A stretch of DNA of 55,943 nucleotides, taken from the NCBI GenBank assembly GCA_023667365.1, contig JAMPAG010000009.1:1-55943 (forward strand), in the 5' to 3' direction. Within the stretch, counting starts at the first letter, position 1. Each line of letters opens with the position of its first letter. Positions 26,315 through 35,505 of this stretch are shown piece by piece. A model generated the notes under the pieces. The model made no database searches. It saw only the letters and a program-made list of their open reading frames with translations, and had not been told where the DNA came from. The stretch is from a bacterium. Lineage in GTDB: Bacteria; Bacillota; Clostridia; Lachnospirales; Lachnospiraceae. The translations under genes were made by a program, and so were the position numbers.

Positions 26315-27524
26315 ATGGATTTGGCAACAGTACAATCCATGCTGACAATAGGAGAAAACATAGCAGTCGAATTTAAGCGTTGTGGAAATGGAATTGAATC
26401 AGATACCTTTGAAACGGTATGCTCATTTTTGAACCGTTTTGGAGGAGACATATTTTTGGGCGTATTGAATGACGGTACAGTTCTTGGGGTGTCTAAGAAC
26501 GCAGTAGCGGATATGGTTAAAAATTTTATTAAGATCGTGAGTAATCCGGCATTGTTTTCCCCTACGGTATATTTAGTGCCGGAAAAAATTGAATATGATG
26601 AGAATCATACGATCATTCATATTCATGTTCCGCCAAGTGCGGAAGTACACAGCTATAAAAAAGTAATTTATGACAGAGTGGATGATGCAGATGTTAAGGT
26701 AACGGCGACCGGGGCGATTGCACAAATGTATATTCGCAAACAGAATATCTTTACGGAAAAGAAGATATATCCATATGCGAAATTGGAAGACTTGCGCTTG
26801 GACCTGCTGTCGAAAATCAGGATTCTGGCACAGAATCATGCAGGCGGAACACATCCTTGGAAATCTATGGACGATGAGGAGCTGTTGAAAAGTGCCGGAT
26901 AAATTCTTTTTAGAAGGAGATGTTAATAAAAGTCTGAGAAATATTATTTTGAGAGAAATGGTAAGTAATGTTTTGATGCATAGGGAATTTACAAACAGTT
27001 ATACGGCCAAATTCGTCATTGAAAATGAGCGTATGTATGTGGAAAATGCAAATCGTGCAGCAAGTGACGGATACATTACAGAGAATAGGTTGGAGCCGAT
27101 TCCAAAGAATCCAGTTATTGCTTCTTTTTTCAGAAATATAGGATATGCGGATCAGCTTGGCTCCGGTGTACGCAATTTGTTTAAATATAGCAAATATTAT
27201 TCAGGGCAGATGCCGGAATTTATTGAAGGAGATATTTTTAGAATTATAGTTCCTTTAGATGAAGGGTATTCGTCTGATTTTGGTCAGAATGGTCAGACAA
27301 ACCAATCAAACCAATCGAACCAATCAGACCAAATGCAATTTTCGGAAGATGAAATGATATTATTAAATTTGATAAAAGAATCCCCCGATATGACAAATTC
27401 ACTTTTAGCCGAGAAACTTGGATGGTCGGTAAGCCGGGTAAAATATTATATCCAAAAGCTGAAACAATTTGAAAAAATCAGGCGAAAGGGAACAAGCCGT
27501 AACGGGAAATGGGAAGTATTATAG
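26315..27524 (+). pseudogene. Frameshifted AlbA-type (Schlafen-like) ATP-binding regulator
   Basis: Two pieces. Residues from ATG 26315 (GGGAGG upstream) form an AlbA_2 domain: NIAVEFKRCGNGIE, GGDIFLGVLNDGTVLGV, IYDRVDDADVKV. They run to LLKSAG and stop at 26901. A second frame from 26892 begins PDKFFLEGDVNKSLR and carries the HATPase_c_4-type part (LREMVSNVLMHREF, FRNIGYADQLGSGVRNL) plus a C-terminal winged helix. Intact relatives have about 70 extra residues between LLKSAG and PDKF, so an out-of-frame deletion is inferred. The second part starts with GTG overlapping the TAA region, so coupled translation of two polypeptides is possible. A linker repeats NQSNQS. Confidence 0.75.
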
Positions 27525-27531
27525 AAAAGCA

Positions 27532-27726
27532 ACGATTCTGTTTTTGACAAAACCGGAGGAAAAGGAGCAGTCTGCCGGAGAAAAGGGCTGGCTAACAGCG
27601 GATGAAGTAGAGGCTGCGTTGGAATCAGCAGTATATCTGAAGAAGGGGAAGAAAGACCATCTTCCCGCCCGGTCAACCGATTCAATGAACCGGGACAAAT
27701 GGGGGCAGGAGATGGTCTTTGCTTAA
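27532..27726 (+). pseudogene. Possible remnant of a Phd/YefM-type antitoxin tail
   Basis: The frame reads KPEEKEQSAGEKGWLTADEVEAAL, closely resembling the tail GNGWLTMDELKAEVG of the antitoxin at 19.2 kb. No DNA-binding N-terminus is present, and the frame overlaps the end of the AlbA-type gene. It is a weak call based on one short motif. Confidence 0.3.
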
Positions 27727-27760
27727 TTAGTTTATACTATATTTATGAAAAAATGCAAGC

Positions 27761-27979
27761 CTAAAACAGCTTTTTAATCCCGCCAAGCGCATCGGAAACT
27801 TTATCGACGTTGATCTTGGATTTTACACCGTCCACAATCTTCTTGACGGTATCGTCGGGAAGATCGACGCCCATCACGCCCTCCACCGTCTTGATCGGAT
27901 CTTTTTGAAACTTTTCCATCAGGGTTTTGTCTTTTGTGATCTTTTCCACTGTGCTTGTGATCTGTTCTTTGATGTCCAT
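27761..27979 (-). CDS. Small acidic/basic protein resembling a nitrile-hydratase-type leader peptide
   Basis: 72 residues from ATG 27979 (GGAGG 7 bases upstream). The core LMEKFQKDPIKTVEGVMGVDLPDD has the spacing of NHLP/Nif11 precursor leaders (L..KF..DP...L...G..LP). It ends VSDALGGIKKLF, with a GG near the C-terminus. No modification enzyme is nearby, so it may instead be a stand-alone member of this fold. It has its own strong promoter at 28124-28152. Confidence 0.75.
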   Translation of the reverse strand: MDIKEQITSTVEKITKDKTLMEKFQKDPIKTVEGVMGVDLPDDTVKKIVDGVKSKINVDKVSDALGGIKKLF

Positions 27980-28123
27980 AGGAATCCTCCATTTCTGTGC
28001 GGTCCGCGAATTGGACCGGTTCTTATTTTGCACGATAAGCAGAGAAGCGAAGCATTTCACGTCTGCTTTTGCATAATATCCTGACATAAGGCATCCGCCT
28101 GTCAATGGATAGAACTTGTGACA

Positions 28124-28152
28124 ATTATACATCCGTTTGCGCCCTTTGACAA
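28124..28152 (-). promoter_or_regulatory. Promoter of the small leader-like gene
   Basis: Minus strand TTGTCA (28147-28152), 17-base spacer, TATAAT (28124-28129). The leader to the gene is about 140 nt. Confidence 0.75.
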
Positions 28153-28181
28153 ATATTTTCCCTATTTTTCACAAAAATAGC

Positions 28182-28210
28182 TTCAAATTCGGGAGGTTTT
28201 ATAGTACAAT
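28182..28210 (+). promoter_or_regulatory. Promoter of the CheX-REC gene
   Basis: TTCAAA (28182-28187), 17-base spacer, TACAAT (28205-28210). Confidence 0.6.
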
Positions 28211-28280
28211 AAGAAAGTAAGTGTGGATACCGCAATGCGGGATGTCATGAAAAGACCGCAAAAGGGGGGAAAGTGCCAAT

Positions 28281-29585
28281 ATGTTCAGTCAGTTGTTTGG
28301 CGCGTTTTTGCTCGAACAAAACGTGATTACAAAGGAAATGATGGATAGTATTTTAGCGGAGCAGACAGATGCGAGGGCAAAGCTGGGTACGATTGCCGTG
28401 GCAGCCGGTTATCTAACGAATGCGCAGGTGGAGGAAATTCACCATTTGCAGGCACAGCAGGATAAACGCTTTGGCGATATTGCATTAGAAAAGGGCTATC
28501 TGACGATGAAGCAGCTCATGGAGCTCCTAGATCAGCAGGGCAACGCGTTCATGAAGTTCCTTCAAATACTTGTTGAGAAGAATTGTGTCCCGGTCTCGGA
28601 GATTGATGCGTATCTCTCGCGTTTTCAGGAAAGCAGGGGATTTTCGGATCAGGATATGAAGGCGCTCAAGAAAGACGACATTGATGCGATTGTTCCGGTG
28701 TTTGCGTTTGCGGCGAAGCCGTTTGTGACGGATGTGACGGCGCTGGTGCTACGGAATATCGCACGTTTTATCACGACCGATTTCTATATTGACAGGATTC
28801 ACCGCGTAGAAGATTATGAATATCATGCGCTTGCAGGCCAGAAGATTGTCGGGGATTATCAGGTCTGGCTCGCTTTTGTGGGAAAAGAGGACGACGAAGG
28901 GCTTTATACGCTTGCGACGGGGTATGCCGGAGAGCAGGCGAGACATAAAAAGGATATTGCCTATGACGTGATCGGTGAGTTTACCAATGTATGCAGCGGT
29001 CTGTTTGCGTCCGGATTAAGTGAAAAAGAGATCAGCGTGGATTTAGAGTCGCCGTTTGTCTATGAATCGCAGCAGATGAAAGGCAAAGGCTATATTGTGC
29101 CAATCTACTTAAAAGGGAAACGGCTGGAGCTGTTCATTTCGGTCAATGAGGAACTCGTTCCCGGAACAGAACCGTATCAGAAACGGGTGGCAAAGCAGGC
29201 GGGAAGCGCGGTGACGGAGGACAGTAAAGGCACGATCGTGATCGTGGATGACTCCATGCTGATCCGTCATGCGCTGCGCGTATTGGTGGAGAAAGCGGGT
29301 TATACGGTCGTATGCGAGGCGGAAAACGGAGAAGAGGCGATCAAGGTTTATAAAGAGTATCATCCCGATCTGATCACACTGGATATTACGATGCCTGTGA
29401 TGGAAGGCGTGGAGGCGCTGCGCCAGATTAAAGAGTATGATCCGGCGGCGAACGCCGTGATGATCACTGCGGCGGGACAGCAGCAAAAGGTGATCGAGGC
29501 GATCAAGCTCGGCGCGTCAAAATTTATTGTAAAGCCGTTTAGCCGGGATGAAGTGCTTGATACGATCGCGGAGGTTATCCGATAA
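28281..29585 (+). CDS. Fusion of MshEN-like, CheX-like phosphatase and receiver domains
   Basis: 434 residues. The N-terminal about 115 residues have two helical repeats (TIAVAAGYLTNAQVEEI and DIALEKGYLTMKQLMELL), as in GspE_N/MshEN domains, some of which bind c-di-GMP. The middle about 150-290 is CheX/CheC-like, with the phosphatase signature E...N in VIGEFTNVCSG. The C-terminus (about 310-434) is a complete receiver: VIVDDSML, phospho-Asp in LITLDITMPV, MITAAG and FIVKPF. A phosphatase joined to its own receiver suggests a self-terminating signal. An A/G-rich Shine-Dalgarno lies at 28264-28273. Single gene with its own promoter. Confidence 0.88.
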   Translation: MFSQLFGAFLLEQNVITKEMMDSILAEQTDARAKLGTIAVAAGYLTNAQVEEIHHLQAQQDKRFGDIALEKGYLTMKQLMELLDQQGNAFMKFLQILVEKNCVPVSEIDAYLSRFQESRGFSDQDMKALKKDDIDAIVPVFAFAAKPFVTDVTALVLRNIARFITTDFYIDRIHRVEDYEYHALAGQKIVGDYQVWLAFVGKEDDEGLYTLATGYAGEQARHKKDIAYDVIGEFTNVCSGLFASGLSEKEISVDLESPFVYESQQMKGKGYIVPIYLKGKRLELFISVNEELVPGTEPYQKRVAKQAGSAVTEDSKGTIVIVDDSMLIRHALRVLVEKAGYTVVCEAENGEEAIKVYKEYHPDLITLDITMPVMEGVEALRQIKEYDPAANAVMITAAGQQQKVIEAIKLGASKFIVKPFSRDEVLDTIAEVIR

Positions 29586-29621
29586 GGTGTGCGGAAGCGC
29601 CGCGGAAAGGAAAGTCGTTTT

Positions 29622-30782
29622 ATGTGGCTTTTGAACGGAAACGTATACATTGCGGGGCAGGGGTTTTGTAAAAAAGACCTTCTGCTCCGCAATGGCATTA
29701 TAGAGAAAATCGTGCCGGAGCGGTGCGGCATGGAAGCGCGGCGGTGTAATGGGAAAGCAGATCAGGAAGACGCGGGCGTGGTGGACGTGCAGGGAGCGTT
29801 TGTCCTGCCGGGACTTGTGGACATTCATTTTCACGGATGTGCGGGACATGATTTCTGTGAGGGGACAAGGGAGGCGTTCGGGGCAATCGAACAGTATGAG
29901 CTGCGGCATGGGATCACGGCCATATCGCCCGCGACGATGACGCTTCCGGAAAAGCGCCTGTCGGAAATCTGTGCCGCGGCGGCGGCATATGCGAAGGACA
30001 GCGCGTGTCTGAAAGGAATCTATCTGGAAGGTCCTTTTTTATCGGAAGCGAAAAAAGGAGCGCAAAACAGCGCTTATCTGAGACTGCCGGATGCAGATCT
30101 GCTGCAGGAACTGAATCGGCGTGCGGAAGGACTAATCAAAATAGTGGCGATCGCGCCGGAGCTGAGCGGTGCGCCTGCTGTGATCGGGGCGTGCGCGGAA
30201 CGGTTTCGGTTTTCCGCGGCGCATACGACGGCGGATTACCAGACATGCGCGGAAGCAATGCGGCGCGGCGTGCGGCAGGTGACGCACTTATATAACGCCA
30301 TGCCGCCGTTTACGCACAGGGAACCGGGTGTGATCGGCGCGGCGTTCGACTGCGGCGCGGATGTGGAGCTGATCGGCGACGGCGTACATGTGGACGCCTG
30401 TGCGGTGCGCATGGCGTTTCGGCTGTTCGGTGCGGAACATGTCATTTTGATCAGCGACAGTATGATGGCGGCGGGAATGCCGGACGGCATGTATGAGCTG
30501 GGCGGGCAGGCGGTTCGCGTGCGCGGGAAGCGGGCGGTGATTTTAGACGGAACAATCGCGGGAAGCGTGACAAATCTATATGACTGCATGGTGACGGTGA
30601 TCCGTATGGGAATCCCGCCTGAGGCGGCGGTGCGCGCCGCGACACAGAATCCGGCGGCGGCGCTCGGCATCGACGCGGAGTATGGAAGTATTGAAGCCGG
30701 GAAAAAAGCGGATCTGCTTGTGGCGGATACGGATTGGAATTTGCTGAAAGTATATAAGCATGGCAGAGAAGTGATGCGGTGA
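29622..30782 (+). CDS. nagA: N-acetylglucosamine-6-phosphate deacetylase
   Basis: 386 residues from ATG 29622 (AAAGGA upstream). The amidohydrolase barrel has PGLVDIHFHGCAGHD (metal site), the catalytic-loop Glu in GIYLEGPFLS, the metal His in FSAAHTTAD and QVTHLYNAMPPF, and the Asp general base in ILISDSMMAAGM. It removes acetate from GlcNAc-6-P for amino-sugar use. NagB is not in the window. The stop is inside the first unit of a GC-rich tandem repeat. Confidence 0.93.
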   Translation: MWLLNGNVYIAGQGFCKKDLLLRNGIIEKIVPERCGMEARRCNGKADQEDAGVVDVQGAFVLPGLVDIHFHGCAGHDFCEGTREAFGAIEQYELRHGITAISPATMTLPEKRLSEICAAAAAYAKDSACLKGIYLEGPFLSEAKKGAQNSAYLRLPDADLLQELNRRAEGLIKIVAIAPELSGAPAVIGACAERFRFSAAHTTADYQTCAEAMRRGVRQVTHLYNAMPPFTHREPGVIGAAFDCGADVELIGDGVHVDACAVRMAFRLFGAEHVILISDSMMAAGMPDGMYELGGQAVRVRGKRAVILDGTIAGSVTNLYDCMVTVIRMGIPPEAAVRAATQNPAAALGIDAEYGSIEAGKKADLLVADTDWNLLKVYKHGREVMR

Positions 30783-30990
30783 TGAAATGCCGCAGGAAAG
30801 CGGTACGAAGAGCGCACAATGGGGGATGAAGCGGGAAAGCGGGCATGAGGCGCGGTGACGAGACGCCGCGAAGAAGCGAATATGAAGTGCGGTGATGGGA
30901 CACCGCGAAGAAGCGGGCATGAAGCGCGGTGACGGAATGCCGCGAAGAAGCGGGCATGGAGCATAGTGACGGGACGCCGCGGAAGCGACA
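30770..30990 (+). repeat. 37-bp tandem repeat (minisatellite) after nagA
   Basis: Three full 37-base units start at 30845, 30882 and 30919, each reading ATGARGYGCGGTGAYG and then CCGCGAAGAAGCG. A partial unit starts at 30956, and degenerate units run back into the last nagA codons. Each unit can form a small GCGGTG/CACCGC-type hairpin. No gene is visible in the spacer. Confidence 0.85.
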
Positions 30991-31032
30991 ATAGCCGTGG
31001 CACTCGACGGTGTATAAGAAGGAGGAATAGGA

Positions 31033-31941
31033 ATGGCGACCTATCTGGTTGACTTGGAGAATACAGGATTGGCAGGGCTGACGGGCTTGGAGGAGCTTTC
31101 CGCGAAGGATAAAGTCATTGTTTTTTATGGGACAAGGACAGGTTCGATCGCGTTTGATAAGCATGTGGAGCTGACGAAAGCAAAGGCGGACGTTACCTAC
31201 ACGAAAACGGAGCGCGTTGCCAAAAATTATCTGGACTTTCAGCTCGTTACCTATCTCGGCTACCTGATCGGCAGCGGGCAGGAGCGCGTCTATTATATTA
31301 TTAGTAAGGATAAAGGCTACGACAGCTGTATTGAGTTTTGGCGAAAGACGGATAAGCAGATCACGATCACGCGCTGCGAGTCCCTGCAGAAACAGAAGGC
31401 GGCATCGCAGACAAACGCGGGAAAGAGCGGAACGCAGGCGGCGGCACAGCCGCAGCAGAATACAGGAAAGAGTGGAACGCAGGCGGCACAGCCGCAGGCA
31501 AATGCGGGAAGCGCACAGCCGCAGCAGAACCCTGAGCAGGCGGCGGTTGAAAAGCAGGCGGCTGCTCAGCCGTTGCAGCAAGGCGGACAGCCGGAGGCAC
31601 AGAAGGATCCTTCTTCTGAGGAGGATCAGGCAGGCGGCAAAAAGCAGCCGGCGCAGAAAGCGGCGAAATCGTCAGGAAAGAAGACAGCCGCCGCGCAGAA
31701 GACCGGAGCTTCGGCACTGCCGGAGAGCATGAGAAAGAAAATCCGCAAGGCGGTCAAGGAAGAAGGGCTGGGGAGCGGAAGCTATAAATTTCTATATGAT
31801 TATGTCGTGCGCTCTGCGGATAAGCAAAAGCTAAACGTCGCGCTGGTCAAACATTTCCAGCAGGAGAAGGGAAACCGCTTGTACAAAGAAATTGTGGATG
31901 TGTTTGCGGAATATCATAAGCAGAATCCGACAGGGGCATAA
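31033..31941 (+). CDS. PIN-like domain protein with Gln/Ala/Pro repeat linker
   Basis: 302 residues; AAGGAGG lies upstream. The N-terminal about 118 residues form a PIN-like nuclease fold with candidate acidic residues in YLVDLENTG, LDFQLVTYLGYLI and YIISKDKGYDS. The linker (about 120-235) repeats NAGKSGTQAAAQPQQ-like units and becomes Lys/Ala-rich. The C-terminal about 70 residues (LPESMRKKIRKAVKEEG, LYDYVVRSADKQKLN) form a helical domain of unknown function. No antitoxin is adjacent. It probably acts as an RNase; substrate and partner are unknown. Confidence 0.82.
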   Translation: MATYLVDLENTGLAGLTGLEELSAKDKVIVFYGTRTGSIAFDKHVELTKAKADVTYTKTERVAKNYLDFQLVTYLGYLIGSGQERVYYIISKDKGYDSCIEFWRKTDKQITITRCESLQKQKAASQTNAGKSGTQAAAQPQQNTGKSGTQAAQPQANAGSAQPQQNPEQAAVEKQAAAQPLQQGGQPEAQKDPSSEEDQAGGKKQPAQKAAKSSGKKTAAAQKTGASALPESMRKKIRKAVKEEGLGSGSYKFLYDYVVRSADKQKLNVALVKHFQQEKGNRLYKEIVDVFAEYHKQNPTGA

Positions 31942-31981
31942 AACCGCGCGGCGTTTCGAACGGAAAAGAGGGGATGTAAAG

Positions 31982-33547
31982 ATGGAGTTTTATTGTGACA
32001 GCAGATATATCATGATCCCGGCAAGCCATCACGCGCAGAATAAGCGGCTCTTATTCTATGTGGGGGATGCGCTTGTGTATGATCTTGTCGCGGCGGTGGA
32101 CTATGACGAGCCGGATTATGAATTTCCGCTGAATATCGAGAGATTCCGCGGAAAGCGGATTCGCGTGGAATGCGACAGGGAAATGGAACTGCGGTTTCAA
32201 AAAAGCGACGCACCCGTGACGGACTACTGTGGAAAATACCGCCCCCGCATCCATTTTACGGCAAAACGGGGATGGCTGAATGATCCCAACGGATTGACAT
32301 ACTATAACGGGAAATATTTGATGTTTTATCAGCACAATCCGGTTGCGGTTACGTGGGAAAATATGCATTGGGGCTATGCCGTGAGCAGCGATCTGATCCA
32401 TTGGGAAGAAAAAGAAATTGCGCTTTTTCCGGATGAAAACGGAACGATGTTTTCCGGATCGGCAATAGTGGATCGGAAGAATCTGACCGGCTTAAAAGAG
32501 AATGAGAATGACGTGATTCTGCTGTTTTATACTTGCGCGGGCAGTACCTCCGAGACGGCGCAGGGCAAGCCGTTTACGCAAAGGCTGGCATATAGTATTG
32601 ATGGCGGCGAGACGTTTATCAAGCGTGATAAGCCGCTCGTGGGGCAGATATGCGGCGGTAATCGTGATCCGAAAGTGATCTGCTGTCAACAGGATGACAG
32701 TTATGTGATGTCATTGTATTTGGAGGAACATGAATTTGCGCTGTTTAAGTCCCGGAACCTGCTGGACTGGGAGGAAATACAGCGCATCACAATGCCGGAG
32801 GATGCGGAATGTCCGGATTTTTACCCGCTTGCCGTTGACGGAAATCCGGATAACGTCAAGTGGGTATTTTCGGCGGCTTCCGACAGATATGCGGTCGGCG
32901 GATTTGACGGAGCGGCATTTACGGCGGAAAGCGAATGGAAACGGCTGAACTATGGGAATAACTCTTATGCCGCGCAGTCCTGGTCGGACATGCCGGACGG
33001 CAGAAGGGTGCGCACGGCGTTTGCGACCGTGGTGATTCCGGGGATGCCTTTTGGAAGCGTGATGAATGTGCCGCAGGAAATGTCCCTGAAAACCATAAAC
33101 GGGGAATGCCGGCTCTGTGCACAGCCTGTAAAAGAAATAGAAAGTAGTTATCTTGAAACGCGGGTATTAGAGCAGGTTCCGGTTGACCGCGAAAATCCGC
33201 TTCGGTTTGCAGTAGATGGGAAATGCTGCGATGTGAGACTGCGGCTGGGGGATAGCGCCTCGTTCCGTTTTTCGCTTTATGGCATGGAGATCGCATATTG
33301 CGCAGAAAAGCGCATACTGCGGTGTCAGGATCGGGAAGCGCCGGTACATGGCGTCAATGGCATGGTGGAGCTGCGGATGATCATGGATACAGTCTATGCA
33401 GAAATTTTTGCGGACGACGGCAGTGTATTTATGGGAATGAGCTACATTCAGGATGCCGGGCTGAGCAAACTCAAAATAGAATCCGAAAAGGCGGTCATCG
33501 AGAAGCTCTGTGTATCCACCGTCGGCAAATTCTGGGAAAAACCGTGA
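31982..33547 (+). CDS. GH32 beta-fructosidase (levanase/sucrose hydrolase type)
   Basis: 521 residues from ATG 31982 (AGGGG upstream), with no signal peptide. After an unusual about 95-residue N-terminal extension, the five-bladed propeller begins WLNDPNG (nucleophile Asp about 99). RDP is in GGNRDPKV (about 228) and the acid/base Glu in EDAECPDFY (about 276). FSGSAIVD and RLAYSIDGGETF are typical. The C-terminal beta-sandwich ends near KFWEKP. It should hydrolyse fructans or sucrose in the cytoplasm. There is no transporter or regulator alongside. Confidence 0.92.
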   Translation: MEFYCDSRYIMIPASHHAQNKRLLFYVGDALVYDLVAAVDYDEPDYEFPLNIERFRGKRIRVECDREMELRFQKSDAPVTDYCGKYRPRIHFTAKRGWLNDPNGLTYYNGKYLMFYQHNPVAVTWENMHWGYAVSSDLIHWEEKEIALFPDENGTMFSGSAIVDRKNLTGLKENENDVILLFYTCAGSTSETAQGKPFTQRLAYSIDGGETFIKRDKPLVGQICGGNRDPKVICCQQDDSYVMSLYLEEHEFALFKSRNLLDWEEIQRITMPEDAECPDFYPLAVDGNPDNVKWVFSAASDRYAVGGFDGAAFTAESEWKRLNYGNNSYAAQSWSDMPDGRRVRTAFATVVIPGMPFGSVMNVPQEMSLKTINGECRLCAQPVKEIESSYLETRVLEQVPVDRENPLRFAVDGKCCDVRLRLGDSASFRFSLYGMEIAYCAEKRILRCQDREAPVHGVNGMVELRMIMDTVYAEIFADDGSVFMGMSYIQDAGLSKLKIESEKAVIEKLCVSTVGKFWEKP

Positions 33548-33582
33548 AGGATGCGGTGAGAGCGGTGCCGGCGGCGCAGCCG

Positions 33583-34290
33583 TCACGCATAGCTGCGCTC
33601 ACCGAAAATGCCCGTGCCGACGCGCACCATGGTCGCGCCTTCCTCGATTGCAACCTCATAATCCCCCGTCATGCCCATGGAGAGCGTGTCAAAACAGACC
33701 GGATTTCCGTCGGCGGCCTTGGGCGGATCGTTCTGCACTTCTGTAAAAAGATCATGCAGACGGCGGAAGTGCAGGCGGTTGCTTTCGGGATCTTCCGTGT
33801 AGGGAGCGGATGTCATGAAGCCGCGTACGCGCACATGGGGACAGTCCGCGGCAATCCGGGCAACGGCGCCCGGTGCTTCGGCGGCGGTAAAGCCCCACTT
33901 GGATTCTTCTTCCGCGATATTGACTTCCAGCAGAATATCGACGGTCAGTCCTTTTTTAGCGGCCTCCGATTCGATCTGCGCGGCGAGACGCAGGGAATCT
34001 ACGGAATGAATGAGCGCGGTTTTGTCTATGATATATTTAACCTTGTTGCGCTGTAAGTGTCCGATCATGTGCCATGTGACATCATATTCACACTGGGCGT
34101 ATTTTTCCGTCAGCTCCTGCACATAGTTTTCGCCGAAGATGCGCTCCCCCGCTTTGACGCACTCGGCGATCATGGAGAGCGGCTTTGTCTTACTGACCGC
34201 AACAAGTGTTATTTTATCCGGCGTGCGCCCGCAGCGCGCGCAGGCAGCGGCAATCCGCGCATGCACCTGCATGAGATTTTCCTGAATCAT
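33583..34290 (-). CDS. PLP homeostasis protein (YggS/PROSC family)
   Basis: 235 residues from ATG 34290, chosen because GAGG is then 8 bases upstream; further starts at 34296 and 34299 are too close. The PLP Lys lies in LVAVSKTKP; FGENYVQE, WHMIGHLQRNK, VNIAEEESKWG and LSMGMTGDYEVAI are all family hallmarks. The protein binds pyridoxal phosphate without known enzyme activity and maintains B6 balance. It is divergent from the acyltransferase gene. Confidence 0.95.
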   Translation of the reverse strand: MIQENLMQVHARIAAACARCGRTPDKITLVAVSKTKPLSMIAECVKAGERIFGENYVQELTEKYAQCEYDVTWHMIGHLQRNKVKYIIDKTALIHSVDSLRLAAQIESEAAKKGLTVDILLEVNIAEEESKWGFTAAEAPGAVARIAADCPHVRVRGFMTSAPYTEDPESNRLHFRRLHDLFTEVQNDPPKAADGNPVCFDTLSMGMTGDYEVAIEEGATMVRVGTGIFGERSYA

Positions 34291-34341
34291 AGCCATCACC
34301 TCGTTTGGAAATTGTTTTATAGTTGATTATAGCACATCCGA

Positions 34342-34370
34342 GTGACAGTGTGGGAAAAATGTGTTATACT
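34342..34370 (+). promoter_or_regulatory. Promoter of the acyltransferase gene
   Basis: GTGACA (34342-34347), 17-base spacer, TATACT (34365-34370). Confidence 0.6.
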
Positions 34371-34443
34371 TGTTTCAATCGGAGGGACGCGCCGCAAGAG
34401 GGGCATTTTTCCGCAGGCTGCGAAGGGGGATAAAGAATCGGAA

Positions 34444-35505
34444 ATGAAAAAAGAACGGGTGTTATATCTTGATCTGATCCGCATCATCTGTTTTTTGATG
34501 GTGACGTCCTTTCATTTTTCGGTTGCGGTGAATACGTTTGGCATCGGCGCGGATGTGGAGTTTTATCAAGGGATCGTGCATATTGTATGGGGACCGATCG
34601 CGGTATCGTGCTTTTTTATGGTGTCGGGTGCGTCGCTCATCTACCGCTATGGAAAAGATGAATTTTCGTTGAAGGAGTTTTATAAAAAGAGATTTTTCGG
34701 GCTCTATCCGCTGTTTTGGCTCGCGTATCTGTTTGCGTTTCTGGATTTCTTTTACCGCGTGAAATCCATGCCGGGAGGACCGAAAAGCCACTTTCTGCTG
34801 TCAGTGATCGCGATGGACGGATATTTTAACGAATGGATCCCGACCTTTTATATGATCGGCGAATGGTTTCTGGGCGTGATCGTGGTGCTTTATCTGCTGT
34901 TCCCGCTTTACCGGATGGCGATGCGCAAGTGCAAATATATCCTGCCGGCCGTGTTTTTGATCGCGAGCGTTGTGTTGATCTATCATAATCCGTTTCCGAT
35001 GGTCGCGGAGAAAAACCCGATCATGTGCAGTATGTATTTCACGCTCGGTATGCTGATCGAGATGCTGCGGGAAAATAAAAATGAACGGGCGGTCAGGCTT
35101 GGCAGAAGGATCGGGGCTGCGGTCGGCGCCGTGCTGATTATCGCAGTGTATGCGGCGGAAAGGACGGGCTATCGGTTCAATTCCTATCATGTGATCTTTG
35201 TCGTGTCGGTATCGCTCTATGTGATTGTGATGGAGATCGCGGAATGGGTGAAGTCCGAACGGGTAAAAGGTCTGATCAGCACGATCGGAAAGCACTCCTA
35301 TGCCTATTTTTTACTGCACCATGTATTTTTGTATAAATATCTGCCGAATTTTGCGGGAATCCCGATGAGCGGTTCCAATACGCTGATACTTTTCTTAAGC
35401 AGCGTCGCGTATATTTATGCGCTGGCGGTCGGGCTGGATAAGATTTATGCGGCGCTTGTGCGCGCAGTCAGAAAGTGGCGCGGGAAGGACGGACAGGCAG
35501 CATGA
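34444..35505 (+). CDS. Acyltransferase-3 family membrane protein
   Basis: 353 residues from ATG 34444; the ribosome site is weak. About ten membrane segments. The N-terminal motif YLDLIRIICFLMVTSFHF carries the family R and the catalytic His in FHF. SGASLIYRYG and KKRFFGLYPLFW follow, and GKHSYAYFLLHH is at the end. It transfers O-acyl groups, usually to a surface polysaccharide or lipid; the acceptor is unknown. The last codons (GQAA, stop) lie in the first unit of a degenerate direct repeat. Confidence 0.88.
   Translation: MKKERVLYLDLIRIICFLMVTSFHFSVAVNTFGIGADVEFYQGIVHIVWGPIAVSCFFMVSGASLIYRYGKDEFSLKEFYKKRFFGLYPLFWLAYLFAFLDFFYRVKSMPGGPKSHFLLSVIAMDGYFNEWIPTFYMIGEWFLGVIVVLYLLFPLYRMAMRKCKYILPAVFLIASVVLIYHNPFPMVAEKNPIMCSMYFTLGMLIEMLRENKNERAVRLGRRIGAAVGAVLIIAVYAAERTGYRFNSYHVIFVVSVSLYVIVMEIAEWVKSERVKGLISTIGKHSYAYFLLHHVFLYKYLPNFAGIPMSGSNTLILFLSSVAYIYALAVGLDKIYAALVRAVRKWRGKDGQAA

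Noticed and set aside
30845..30990. Possible CRISPR array
   Set aside because: The 37-base units are contiguous with no unique spacers and no cas gene is present; it is a plain tandem repeat.
30451..31581. Minus-strand open frame across nagA, the minisatellite and the PIN-like gene
   Set aside because: It spans two well-supported genes and a repeat; composition is repeat-driven.
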